A stretch of DNA of 64,000 bases from Strongylocentrotus droebachiensis. Its lineage: Eukaryota > Echinodermata > Echinoidea > Camarodonta > Strongylocentrotidae. The stretch's first letter is position 1. Each line of letters starts with the position of its first letter. Shown in pieces: positions 23,499-34,400 of the stretch. Location: positions 213,501 to 277,500 of the forward strand of contig JAVYIG010001048.1 of assembly GCA_035222895.1 (NCBI GenBank). The letters are read 5' to 3'. The notes beneath the pieces are model-generated. The model had not been told where the DNA came from. It saw only the letters and a list, made by a program, of their open reading frames with translations, and made no database searches. Position numbers and translations under genes: made by a program.

Positions 23499-24300
23499 GT
23501 TTGTTTACGTTTGCGATCGTCTGTAATACAGTAGGGCGCTTTAGCAACGCGACGAAAGGCAAAGAGGGGGGGGGGGGGGAGGATTCACTCAACCGAGATC
23601 AAATAATGTATGCAGTTCGATTTCTGTCTATTAAAATACTATTATTCTTATCAGGTGAATGAAATAATTTGTATTGAGGCACTTCACAAAGACTTATGCT
23701 CTAAATTTGATTACATTACGAAAATGGTCTATTGTACGGCGATACAACTCTTCCGTCGAGTTTAGGGAACGAACGCTATTATGTCTGAGAACGGTCGTGA
23801 AAATCAACAAGACGGAGAAATTCTGGTTCGCACAAACGCAGATTGATTATTTGTGTCGTGTTTGCAAAAGCATTCTATATACAGGTTACAAATGAAGACG
23901 GGAGCATAGTACAGGACGATCTCGGTGATTTCTCCCGTCGTCCTTGCCTTCCGTCGCGTTGCTTAAGCGCCCTAATACTAGAAGGGTACATTCTCCCGCG
24001 GCAGCCAAGTGAATTGAAATTAGCGATCAAAATTGAATCCTACTGCGCAAGCGCACTGATGGAATATGGCTCAATATTGCTCTCTGATAACAGTGGTCTG
24101 CGGGGAAAACCCCCTCGTATTCGGAGCAGCGTACAAAATACGACTTTATATTTAGCAGCTAAAATGCCTTGTATAGGTAATAATTATATATATATCCCTC
24201 CGTATCAGGACTATATACCCCCTGAAAAATCACCCTGGAAAAAAATCATCCCCAAGGACATCTCATCCCCGGGGACAATTACCCCCTAAGACAATAATGA
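23499..24300. other. Upstream flank of the Crypton ORF
   Basis: No gene recognised. A poly-G run occurs at about 23567-23579. An open + strand frame at 23843-24289 has no homology I can see and atypical composition. Confidence 0.5.
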
Positions 24301-24309
24301 TGATGATAA

Positions 24310-24600
24310 TAATAGGCATATCTATAGCGCTGTCTATCCAGAAATTCTTTTCCGAGGCGCACTAATCATTCACCCCGGATAAAGCCTAGCTGCCATTACA
24401 GCACTCTAGTATTTTAAGGAATTAATTCCTGCCAGGTACCCATTTACCTTACCTGGGTCTAGTGTGGCAAATGAGTATTTATGCATTGCCATAGGACAAT
24501 GGTGCTATGTCGGGGATCGGGCCATGACTTTTGAATTTCAAGTCAAGGGCTTAAACCACTCGACTACGACAATTACCGCAAAGGACAAATATCCCATCTG
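24310..24600. repeat. SINE-like interspersed repeat
   Basis: Contains CCAGGTACCCATTTACC...ACCTGGGTCTAGTGTGGCAAA and, at the end, TTCAAGTCAAGGGCTTAAACCACTCGACTACGAC (a minus-strand tRNA-like D arm). It shares modules with 35290-35350 and 35640-35905. Confidence 0.55.
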
Positions 24601-24847
24601 AAAAAAATACCCCCTAGTACAATACCCCCCCCCCCGAAAAATGCCACCCAGTCATTAAAGGGGAAGAACACCCTGATAATAAGTTGGTTTTATATAAAAA
24701 TAAAAAAATAAGTTATCGGGGGTAATTCTCCTTGAACCATATCCCTTTATAGCAGAAGCAAGGGGGAACACGTTCAGTTATAAAGGTGATTTTCTTTGAC
24801 GTCTCCTCATCCTGTCGTTTTTAATCAAATTGAAAACATATTGACAG

Positions 24848-24901
24848 GGAGAGAGAGAGAGAGAGAGAGAGAGATAGCAAGAGAGAGAGAGAGAGAGATA
24901 G

Positions 24902-24939
<38 letters not shown>
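24848..24939. repeat. GA microsatellite
   Basis: (GA)n interrupted by TAGC and TAGGG, at the right end of duplication block 1. Related GA/CT tracts lie at the equivalent site in block 3 (51620-52110). Confidence 0.95.
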
Positions 24940-24942
<3 letters not shown>

Positions 24943-25189
24943 AGTTGGATGTTTTAAGGAGGGGGGTGCTCTATAATTTAGGAGATTAGTAGTGTTCTAT
25001 TACCACACACAATTATTTATCAGTAATTTCACTCTCTTTCTCTGACTCTCTCTCCCTCTTTCTCTCTCTTGATTATTATATGGAAAAAATGGGAGAGGAG
25101 ATTGGTGATTTCCTTTTATTGTGCGAATACTTGAACATTAGAATGCATTATATAAAGATTACAACATCCATTCTAAGCCCGCTCCCATG

Positions 25190-25737
25190 GCCTCGCTCTT
25201 AAAATAGTTAACGTCGACAGACCGTTTGTGGAAAAAACAGAAACAAATAACAGAATGATTTTCAGTGGGACCTATTGCATCCTAAATTATTGTCATGATG
25301 TGCTGATAGAGATCATGGTGGTCCAGGACAGATTTTTCATTCTTGTCGTGCAGTTTCAAAGAGTAAAGCCTCCAGCTCACTGGAGGAGAGGATCTTTAAG
25401 TAGTCGCACTCACTGCGACCTGGTTTTCATATTGCTCCGGTATATTGCTCTGGAAAAATTACGGTGGGGGTTGGCTGAAATGGACATAATGAACAAATCA
25501 GAACTGATATATGATAATTCATGCTTGTTATCCTTTGTGTGCTTGACTTATAACCTTACAATCGAGTGGCAAATTGCGTCCAAAGTTCGACTTGTTGCAC
25601 ATGTGTTTTATAGGCAATGGCGAGCTGGCGACCTATTTTGACCAAATTACGGTGGGTAAACTTTCAAAAGTCAATGGGACATGAGGGTTCCAATGAAAGA
25701 GCTAGTGATAACGTACGTCGGGGTGGATGTGCTTTTC

Positions 25738-25772
<35 letters not shown>

Positions 25773-25995
25773 GATTTTGGGGGGTAAAAGTCCATAGGCT
25801 AACATGTTTATAGGCTGCTGGACTCTGACGATAGGGGGCGTTGTCAAATGAGAGTAGACGGAGCTATATGGGTTGCTTCGTCTCGTTTTCAGAGGCATCC
25901 TCCGCCGTTATCAAAGGCGTTGTTCTCTCTTTGCTCGACGATGTTGACTCGGTAGTTCCATCAAGAATCTCGTAGTCAATGATGCGGTACTATTT
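25190..25995 (-). pseudogene. D-type receptor tail remnant, block 1
   Basis: Two pieces (about 25290-25445 and 25860-25990) align by eye with the tail exon of receptor D around YLEILPADELESL, KLQDKN and DLYQHL. Frameshifts and stops break the frame. About 400 bp inserted between them contains a pure A run (25741-25769), suggesting a retroposed element. The rest of the D-type gene is gone. Confidence 0.8.
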
Positions 25996-26318
25996 CTAGA
26001 TCTTTTTTTTCACAACGAGGGTCTAGATAGCTACTTTAAAAATATCGGAGCCAATGTAGTTAGGTATACAGACGGCTATAACGTCTTCCAACGATTTTCT
26101 TATACAGACGAAACACCTATTCTATTTTATTGAATTGTATCATTTGTTTTTCTCCTACGGAGCTTTTGCGAAAGTGCCAAATTATATCCCGGTCCGTCAG
26201 TAAAATTGTCAGTAAATAATTACAACTCTTATGTTACAGGGCTGAGATTCGATTTCTTACCAATAAAATACTTATCAAATTGTATTGATCTGAATCAATT
26301 ACTTTAAACAAAATCTGT

Positions 26319-26401
26319 CAGACTTTTGTAAAAAAAACGCCCAAAAGTCCCAGACCATCAGTAAAGCCGGTAAAAGAGCAGGCAAATAAGAGCCGGTATG
26401 A
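26319..26401 (+). pseudogene. Decayed copy of the SLC44A1 terminal exon, block 2
   Basis: Matches the last SLC44A1 exon (15280-15357) and its flanks: CTTTTGTAAAAAAAACGCCCAAAAG, then ACCATCAGTAAAGCCGG and CCGGTATGA. An early TAA and base changes remove coding potential. It marks the left edge of duplication block 2. Confidence 0.85.
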
Positions 26402-26629
26402 AGATTATCCGCATAATATACCAAATACCAAGCTCATTTACACCTTGAGTTGTCATAATCAAATCATATCTTTTTGGTAGTTTCTACATTTCAAAATATT
26501 CATCGCCGTTATAAACCTATTTCATACAAATGTATCACCAAAACTGATTAAACAAGCACCTGGGAATATATTTTTTGGGGGCTGCAAGCTCTTGTCTTTA
26601 TTGTTATTAACAGAAAATATAACAGCAAT

Positions 26630-27215
26630 GTTTAAGTACTATAAAAATAGATGTCAAAACAACATTCATAATGAACCAGTACAACATTTTTTAGATAGAC
26701 ACTCTGAATATGGACAATTACGTCTTCCAAAATTAAGAACGACACAAGGTCAATTTTCATTGTCTTTTGTGGGAAGTGAATCTTGGAATAGATTACCTGT
26801 TGATGTCAGATTGACAAGGTCTAGAAATAGGTTTCGGAATTCTGTTACAAGTCATTTGTTGAACAAGTCATGAATGAAATATCAAGTGTACAAAATTCAT
26901 AATTCATATTTTACATTATTAGTTTGTTAACTTTGTTTATTGTAAGACATTGTTGAGTACTGATTCTTTTTTTTATTTTTTTTAAAGCATCAATTGTAAA
27001 AGTAAATTCATTATTTTTTGTTTTGTTACATTCTCTAAACTGATTTGTACCAAAATACTTTGTTTAGCTGTTTAAGGGGTTAGGCTCGACTAGCACATGT
27101 GCTATTATCTGGCCCCTTTTACCAACCAATAGTTTCTCTTCCTGTATATGTAATTATTGTATAAAATGTATGAAATGTATTGCTGTTGGTAAATAAATCA
27201 AATCAAAAAAATCAA
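26630..27215 (+). mobile_element. 5'-truncated LINE (CR1/L2/Jockey-like C-terminus)
   Basis: The ORF end (stop near 26873) reads RLPKLRTTQGQFSLSFVGSE then SWNRLPVDVR and a final HLLNKS. This is the conserved C-terminal tail of many non-LTR retrotransposon ORF2 proteins. About 340 bp of 3' UTR follows, with an A/TCAAAT-rich end. Shorter remnants lie in the same place in block 1 (about 15610-15700) and block 3 (39780-39870), so the insertion predates the duplication. Confidence 0.75.
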
Positions 27216-28434
27216 AATCAATATCAATATAAATTGAATTATTGCTATATATGCACATATATGCATTCCGTTGTATTTATAGAGATATGGAATATGTTTT
27301 TGAGGACATCAACACAAAATAACAACTTATTGCAAATAAAAAGATACGGCAGGAAACTGAACAATTTAAAGAAACTATTCATGTGTAGCCTTTATAGTAT
27401 TCAAACATATTCTAACCTATATAATTATATACACATTAATTCATAGCAAACATTTTTACTTGACGAATCAAGAGCTTGTGTAAAGCTTCATTGACATAGC
27501 AACAACATAATGGTTGTAAAGAAGAGTATTCCATTTAAAAGGAGACTTCCATAGTTACGTATAATGAAGAACAGAGAAACTCGTTTATTGGTACATGTAT
27601 ACATCGCGATAAATAGTCGAACATTGCTTTTTGTAACAGTAGTAATGATTCGAGTATTTTGGGCATGATTTCACGAAACCGTCCTAAGTACAACTTCAAC
27701 AACATCCCATCGAAACTACTGCTTTACAATTAAAACGCGTTTTAACAGGATGTTGGTGAACTTGTACTTATGACGGTTTCAATTGTTCGTGAAACAGTAC
27801 CCTAGTATGCAAATACATGGGCACTGTCTTATAAATAAGCAGCTACCATTGGTTAACAACAGATATTTAAATAATCACAACTCTCTACGACAAAGGTACG
27901 AGATTGAAACTCGCAATCAACTCAGATCAATACAGGGTCCTCATGATTATATACACTAAGATGATTTACATAGCAAAAGTCGAATGTTTAAACATCACTT
28001 GTAACGACATATATAATTCAAAACTCTTTTCATTAAATTAATTGTGGCAATGTGGTTTATTCTTGATAGATAACGATGGTATCTTCTCAGAACATTCTTG
28101 ATCAATCTAAAGAGTCAAGGAGATTGATCAATAAAGCTCCGAGAAGATATAAAATCTATCAAGAATAATCCATATTTTCACGATCATTTCATGAAAAGAG
28201 GAAAGAAAATATAATTCCTACTTTATCGGCAACATTCTATATTAGACTTAACATCCCGTACAGGTAAATTATAATAATTCTTACTTTTCAAACGATTCAT
28301 AACTAAAGTACTGATGTACATACACCTCCATACATACCACAGCCTCAACAAACATATACACACCATATCATCCATATAGCATTCATACCCCACACAAGTC
28401 AAAGTATGCATTCATCATAAACAATTCGTGGAGA

Positions 28435-31400
28435 TTACACGCATGCGTCCAAGAGGTCATATTCTGGATCGTCATCATCAGGTACATTTGCTTTAGCTGG
28501 TTTCTCCGGGATAGCATACAAAGGATCAACCTGTGTGGTCTTTGGACCTTTGGAATCCTGGGCTTGGTGAGTAACAGGGTCCCTCTGATTTGAAGCGCCA
28601 GAACCCCCGAGATCGAGCCTTCCGTAGCCTTCATCTGGGATTTCTGGTAAGGATGCACCCGCCTTTGGACGTTTGCTGAGAGGGCGCTGCAGATGTTGAT
28701 ACGCTTCACTGTCTTCCTCAGAATCCTGTAGAGCAACACCGGGGGTAGCTAATTCATTATACACGTTGAGAGCATCGTCATGATCAGCCTCTTCGTTTAA
28801 CTTCTTATCGACTGTGGATGATGTGGCTGTTTGCTTCCTTGAGACAGGTCCTCGTTGCAGTGTGTCGTAAGGCCTCTCTAGTTCCGGAGCCATAGCGGCG
28901 GGTGACATAGGCGGAGATACTGTCTCGTACTCACTCAGCGGATATGAATCGGGCCTTAGGCTTGCGGACGCGCCGGGTGACACAGGAGGCGATAAAGTCA
29001 CGGTTTCGTATTCATCTAGTGGAATGAAGTCGAGTTTATCGACATTGCTGACATATGCGTTTCCTCTGTTGCGTGCATTATTCGCCTTTTCTTCACGATC
29101 AAGAGCCTTTTTGTCCATGTCAACCAGCGTGTATACTGGTCCGTCCAAGAGGACTTTGTTGTTAGCTTTCGGGGTCTTGACCTCGGCAGTTTTATCAACA
29201 GAGTGGAAAGTTTCTTCATCTGACACCACCATCGCAGGGCCAGTGACTACGAAAGCGTAATTCTTTTTTCCTACGGACTGGTCAGTGACGCCACTGGCCG
29301 TTTTATCTGGCGGAGATTTAACTGAAGGTCTCACTTCGCAATAGTCGTGTTGTTCGTTGTTGAAATATGCGAGATCATCAAGCGGTGCCGAGTCTCTACC
29401 CCTTGACTGATTCTTCTGACATCTACGTGCAAGTAAACGAAATTAAAGATTAATTCGTCGGAAGGAAGGAAATCACATTGGAAGACTTGCCATTGCTATT
29501 ATTAATATTTGTATTTTTTTAAAGCCATTTTTGTTTTAAAAGTGTGCCTTCGTCTAGCTTGGCGTAAACATTCGATTATGCCTGCGATAGCTATAGCTTC
29601 GAATATAGGATATACTTTCACCGATGTCACACCATGAAAAGTGGATATAAACATAGATACACAATGGATCTTGCACCCTTTGACAAATTGAGGCTCAAAT
29701 CGATTATTTCAGTCCTTTTCGACATTGTATATGGTATTTTAATCATCTGGCATTAAATGTTCTCAATCATACTTTTCTTTTGCTCACCCTGTAACACTAT
29801 TTGTAATAACGTTTAAGAGTTGAGTAAGGGCTTTGTCAGACGTAAAAACTTATACATTAGACGTCATTGTCGATTGAGAGATCGTACGAGATATATCCAA
29901 ACCGACCCAAATATTCAAAGGACAGATTTTGAAATAATTGTGATTACAAACTTACCTTTTCCTCAAGCAGATGCAAAGAACTGCTAGGAATACCAGCAAG
30001 AAAATGGCCACACCAGATACAGTCGGAATCAGAAAGATCGGCAAACCTGACAGGATAATAATGGAAACAAATAGATTTACCTTTTTGAGTAGATCTATCA
30101 TTTACCTTGAATTATAATGATCTAATCAAATGGTACAGTGATTTTGTTACAATTATACATTTAGTGTGGATAACATGAGATTTTTCTCCTCCCCTGTGAG
30201 ATGATGTGTGCTGTAAATCTCGCCAAGCTAAGAAAGGACGTGGATGTTTATCGGCCATATTTATATGCATTCGAAGGTGGGGAAATTATTCAATGGTGAG
30301 TTAATACTAAATTGTCTTATAATAGAAACCAGGGAATCAGTTGTACCCCCTGCGCCGAAACAAGGGGGGTTTTACTTTTGTGCATTCCTCCTGTTCAACT
30401 TGTACAATTTTCTGTCAAGGTAAACACATTTCCTATTTACAAACAGATGAGTTTGAACGGAGTACAAGGGGTGTGTCCTAACCCATTCACTTGTGCTCTT
30501 GCAAGAAAATAATGAAATGAATACCAGGATGTATGAAGTACTCACTGTCAGATTCCGTTCTCTCAGTCGTCATGGTCACCGTATCATATAACCATGTTGT
30601 CATATTTTCTTGTGTGAATGACGTAGTACCCTCATCAGTGGTATATGTTGGTGACGTGGTGGGAGGGTTCGAAGTGGAAGTGTTAGATGGTAACATGCAG
30701 GTTGTTTGCAGTGGAGTTTCGTTATAGATCAAACTCTGAACTGTGATATTGTAGAGGTGGAGGTCCAGGTCTCCGCTGACATCAAATCGTATCCCGAATG
30801 ACTTTGGGGTATGGAAAAAAATAAAGACGATGCAGGTAATTCAAGGAATGGCATTACTGTTGACAGCACTCTTCGTGTAATCAAACTGGCGTATAGTCGT
30901 GCGCCCCATCCGATCAACATTATTAAGACGATTTATAAAACTCGAATTACATTCATCTTGAATTTACCGATACATCAGCCTTTGACACCCCTTCAATATG
31001 AATGAGCTTGGTAGACAACCCACAGTGCCGCCTTTTGGTGCATACATTTGCGGCCTGGACGATATCAATAATTCGAAATCACTCTCCTTATATTTTGTGT
31101 ACACCTTTGAAAGAGCATGAATGACTCCTCATTCTCCAAATAAGTCCATTGATAACTACTGTTATTGCATGGATAGTTTTGCCTGTATTTGTTCCACACT
31201 CTGAAAAATATTGGGCAAAAAATTGCCCATTTTTTACCTAACATGAGGGCGATTATGTGTCCATCCAACTGTTGGGTAAATTAAAGACTTTGCATGATTT
31301 ACCCAGTGTTTGATAAAAAGAAAATACCCAACTTTTAACCAACAATAATTTACCTATTCAATCAGAAATTCACCCAATTCTCACCATAATGTATAACATA

Positions 31401-34400
31401 TATTAGACACTAGTTGGGCAAATAAGTTGGATAAATATTATATGCAAAAGGACATTAGTGCCGCAGCGGGACTCGAAACACGGACGTTGTAATCAACAGT
31501 CATGTGACATATCGACTCGACCACGACACCTCTAATATAAGAATAAAATCCTATTGTTGGATAATTATGTTGCCCGACTAACGTTCGCCAAGTAACACCT
31601 GTCCAGCCTATTTTTGTTTACCTGTCATGAGGCAACTTCATATAGTAAATGGTTGGGAGAAAATAACCCAATTATCGGACAAAATTTGCCCAACTTCGAT
31701 TTACCCAGTAACATCTGCCCAACTGTTTTAATAGTGCATGGATTTTAAAAAAGAATTCCAAAAGATATATTTACTTACATCACATTGCGAAACATTACAT
31801 CGAACGAAGAGTTGCTGGTTTCTACTTGTTCGGTTAATCAAAAATCTCGGTCTGACGTACACAAACTGGTAGGTTCCATTTGATGGCAAGTTTCGTATTA
31901 TGACCGAACTTTCGTAGAAGAACGACACAAATACGTCCCGATGAAATAACTCCTTATTGCACATGATGATAAGTGAGCCGTTTGTGCCTGCCTTGCCTCG
32001 GTATCCTGAACGTGAAAATTGTCATTTCGTTTATGTTAAATAAATATATTTATCAATTGGGAAAGAAACGTAAATGTGGGAGCTTATCCCGAAAGTGTCA
32101 TGATACCAATCTGATAAGATTCGATCCGTTCAAGCTATTATGGTCACCTAATTTCCCATAGGCAAACACACAACCTTAATTTCGCAAAAGGAGGGGTTTG
32201 GGGTTGGGTGTAGGAAGAAACTTAATTCTCTTGCCCAAATATCACCTTTCCTATTTCCAAACCATTTCTTTTGGCGAACAAAGTGGTCAGGCCGAAGTGT
32301 TAATATCTAGTCATAAATATATTAGATAACATATTAAAATGTAGATCATTAACAATAAGGTTGTCCGCTGAACCGTATGTAGAGTATGTCGGGCATCCCT
32401 AAAACGAGAAAATAATTGTTAACCCTTGACTATTAAAGATAAAGTTGAGATATGGTTATGCGATTGCATTGTGAAAGAACTGGAATCGATCAGAAAAAGA
32501 TGATCATGTAGCATATAAGTATTGGTACGTACTGCAAGGTTTTGGAGTCATCAAAATGATAAGAAATTTGTCCCAGTATTGGTAAAGTTACAAGTACTGT
32601 ATACAGAAGGATTTATATGGGATTACACAAACATGTGGCATAACAGTTGGGACTCATTTTCAAGCTGATACTTGTTATATTTAGAATATGAAGGCATTTG
32701 AAGAGCCATGCTTTTCATGGAACAATTTTTTCTCTGATGTTCTTCTACACTTGCATATTAACAGGGATAACGCTCACAAGTAATTGTTCACATCTCCCCA
32801 GAACTCAACCTTCTCTTTAAATACTGAAATCAACCTTTCAAAATAGTTTTTCAAGCTGAGGGCTCTCGAGGCCAAACTCGACATCTGTTATGAGATTAAC
32901 AGCATTTTTGGAATTGTCTATGTATTTATAAGGGGCCAACTCAAAATGGTTTAACTCGGAAAACTTGTTTGAGGTTTCTTATAATTCACCTGTCTGCTTG
33001 TCATCACTTGCAGGATCATTTGCTATAAACGCTTACAAAAAAGCTACTTCGGGACAAAAGCAATTTACATCGTTGGACTGGACTCACTTTCTTTGTATCA
33101 TGTTATCGTAGATATTAATCATGTTTGTGATACCCCTCGCATAGTTCAATACTCCATTGCTTTGTATAAAAAAAGTCTGGAAGAAAATATAGTTTACTTT
33201 GAACGAAATGTACCCCTAAATTGATTTAAATTGTACCTATTTCTGTCCAATTAAACGTTCGACTGATGTTACACTCTGCTTGGGTGTCCACAGCATCTGT
33301 ATAAAACAAACGGATACAATATAGTTGAACTTAAGTTTGTAAAATGTTGGTTAATAGCTTCTTATGTTGTAATATTTCTTCAAAACCATGATAGGCTACA
33401 GTCTATGTAATTTCGGTCTCGCTGGCTTTCCGCCAAATTTTCTGACATGCGTGAGGATTGATGTAATGATCTTGCGAGTATTTTTTTAAATAAAGTTCTG
33501 ATAACCGTATTATACACTGTCGCTCATATAGGTGGAATATTTTGGTTTTACCCCAATTTATGGAATTATTTTTAAAAATAATTTAAAAATAATAGATCTA
33601 GATAAAAGTATACATTCTCAGATTTTATTGAATAATAATCCTCTGGATGGTCATGCATTATGGCTCAAGGCATGGACACACAGAGGATTTTTTGTATGTT
33701 GGGAACCGGCGTAAAATGCGATAAATTATTGAAAAATTATTGCATTTTCTGTGTTTGTTTTAATTTATGGAAACTGCCCCCTACCCTAGCCCCCGCTGCG
33801 TACAGTCATGGTTCAGTGACAAAGCAATGGCCTCGTAACTGTGAGGCCCCAGGATCAAAACCGTGTCGATGTGCAATATTAGTGCCCTTTTGTGGGGCAT
33901 TAATCCTCATTACTGCCATTTATGACTTAAGGGCGTAGGTCCCTTATTTGATAAGCATAGTAGCATACACATGCTTTAGCAGTCACGCAAAATACACATT
34001 GTCAAATTATTATTCAATAAATCTGAGAATGTATACTATTATCTAGATCTATTATTTTTAAATTATTTTTAAAATAATTCCATAAATTGGGGTAAAACTA
34101 AAATATTCCAACTATATGAGCGACAGTGTACTTTTTAAGACCTTCCCTCATAATATAAGGGTATGAACACGATTTTATATGTATTGAGTGGTGCTCAGGG
34201 TATATTATTCAGATGATTTCACTTTGGAGTGAATACATTTTAAAATTGTTCAGATTAACGTTGTAAAGTATACAAATGATTCATGTGAATGAGTTCATTA
34301 TACGATCTATCCGCATTGGAGTTGAGGCTGTATGCATCTTTCATACAAAGCCGTCATGCTGAGTACGATATGTACATAAAGATCCTCAAAAAGAGCGGAT

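Noticed and set aside
23843-24289. 148-codon + strand ORF upstream of the Crypton gene
   Set aside because: No homology seen, low-complexity end (repeated IIPKD/PPE segments) and no splice context.
31065-31268. Minus-strand frame ending YRQNYPCNNSS...SNY as an extra receptor B exon (C copy at about 45560-45690)
   Set aside because: Its acceptor is not conserved between B and C, and exon 5 (phase 0 end) joins exon 6 (phase 0 start at 30801) perfectly without it.
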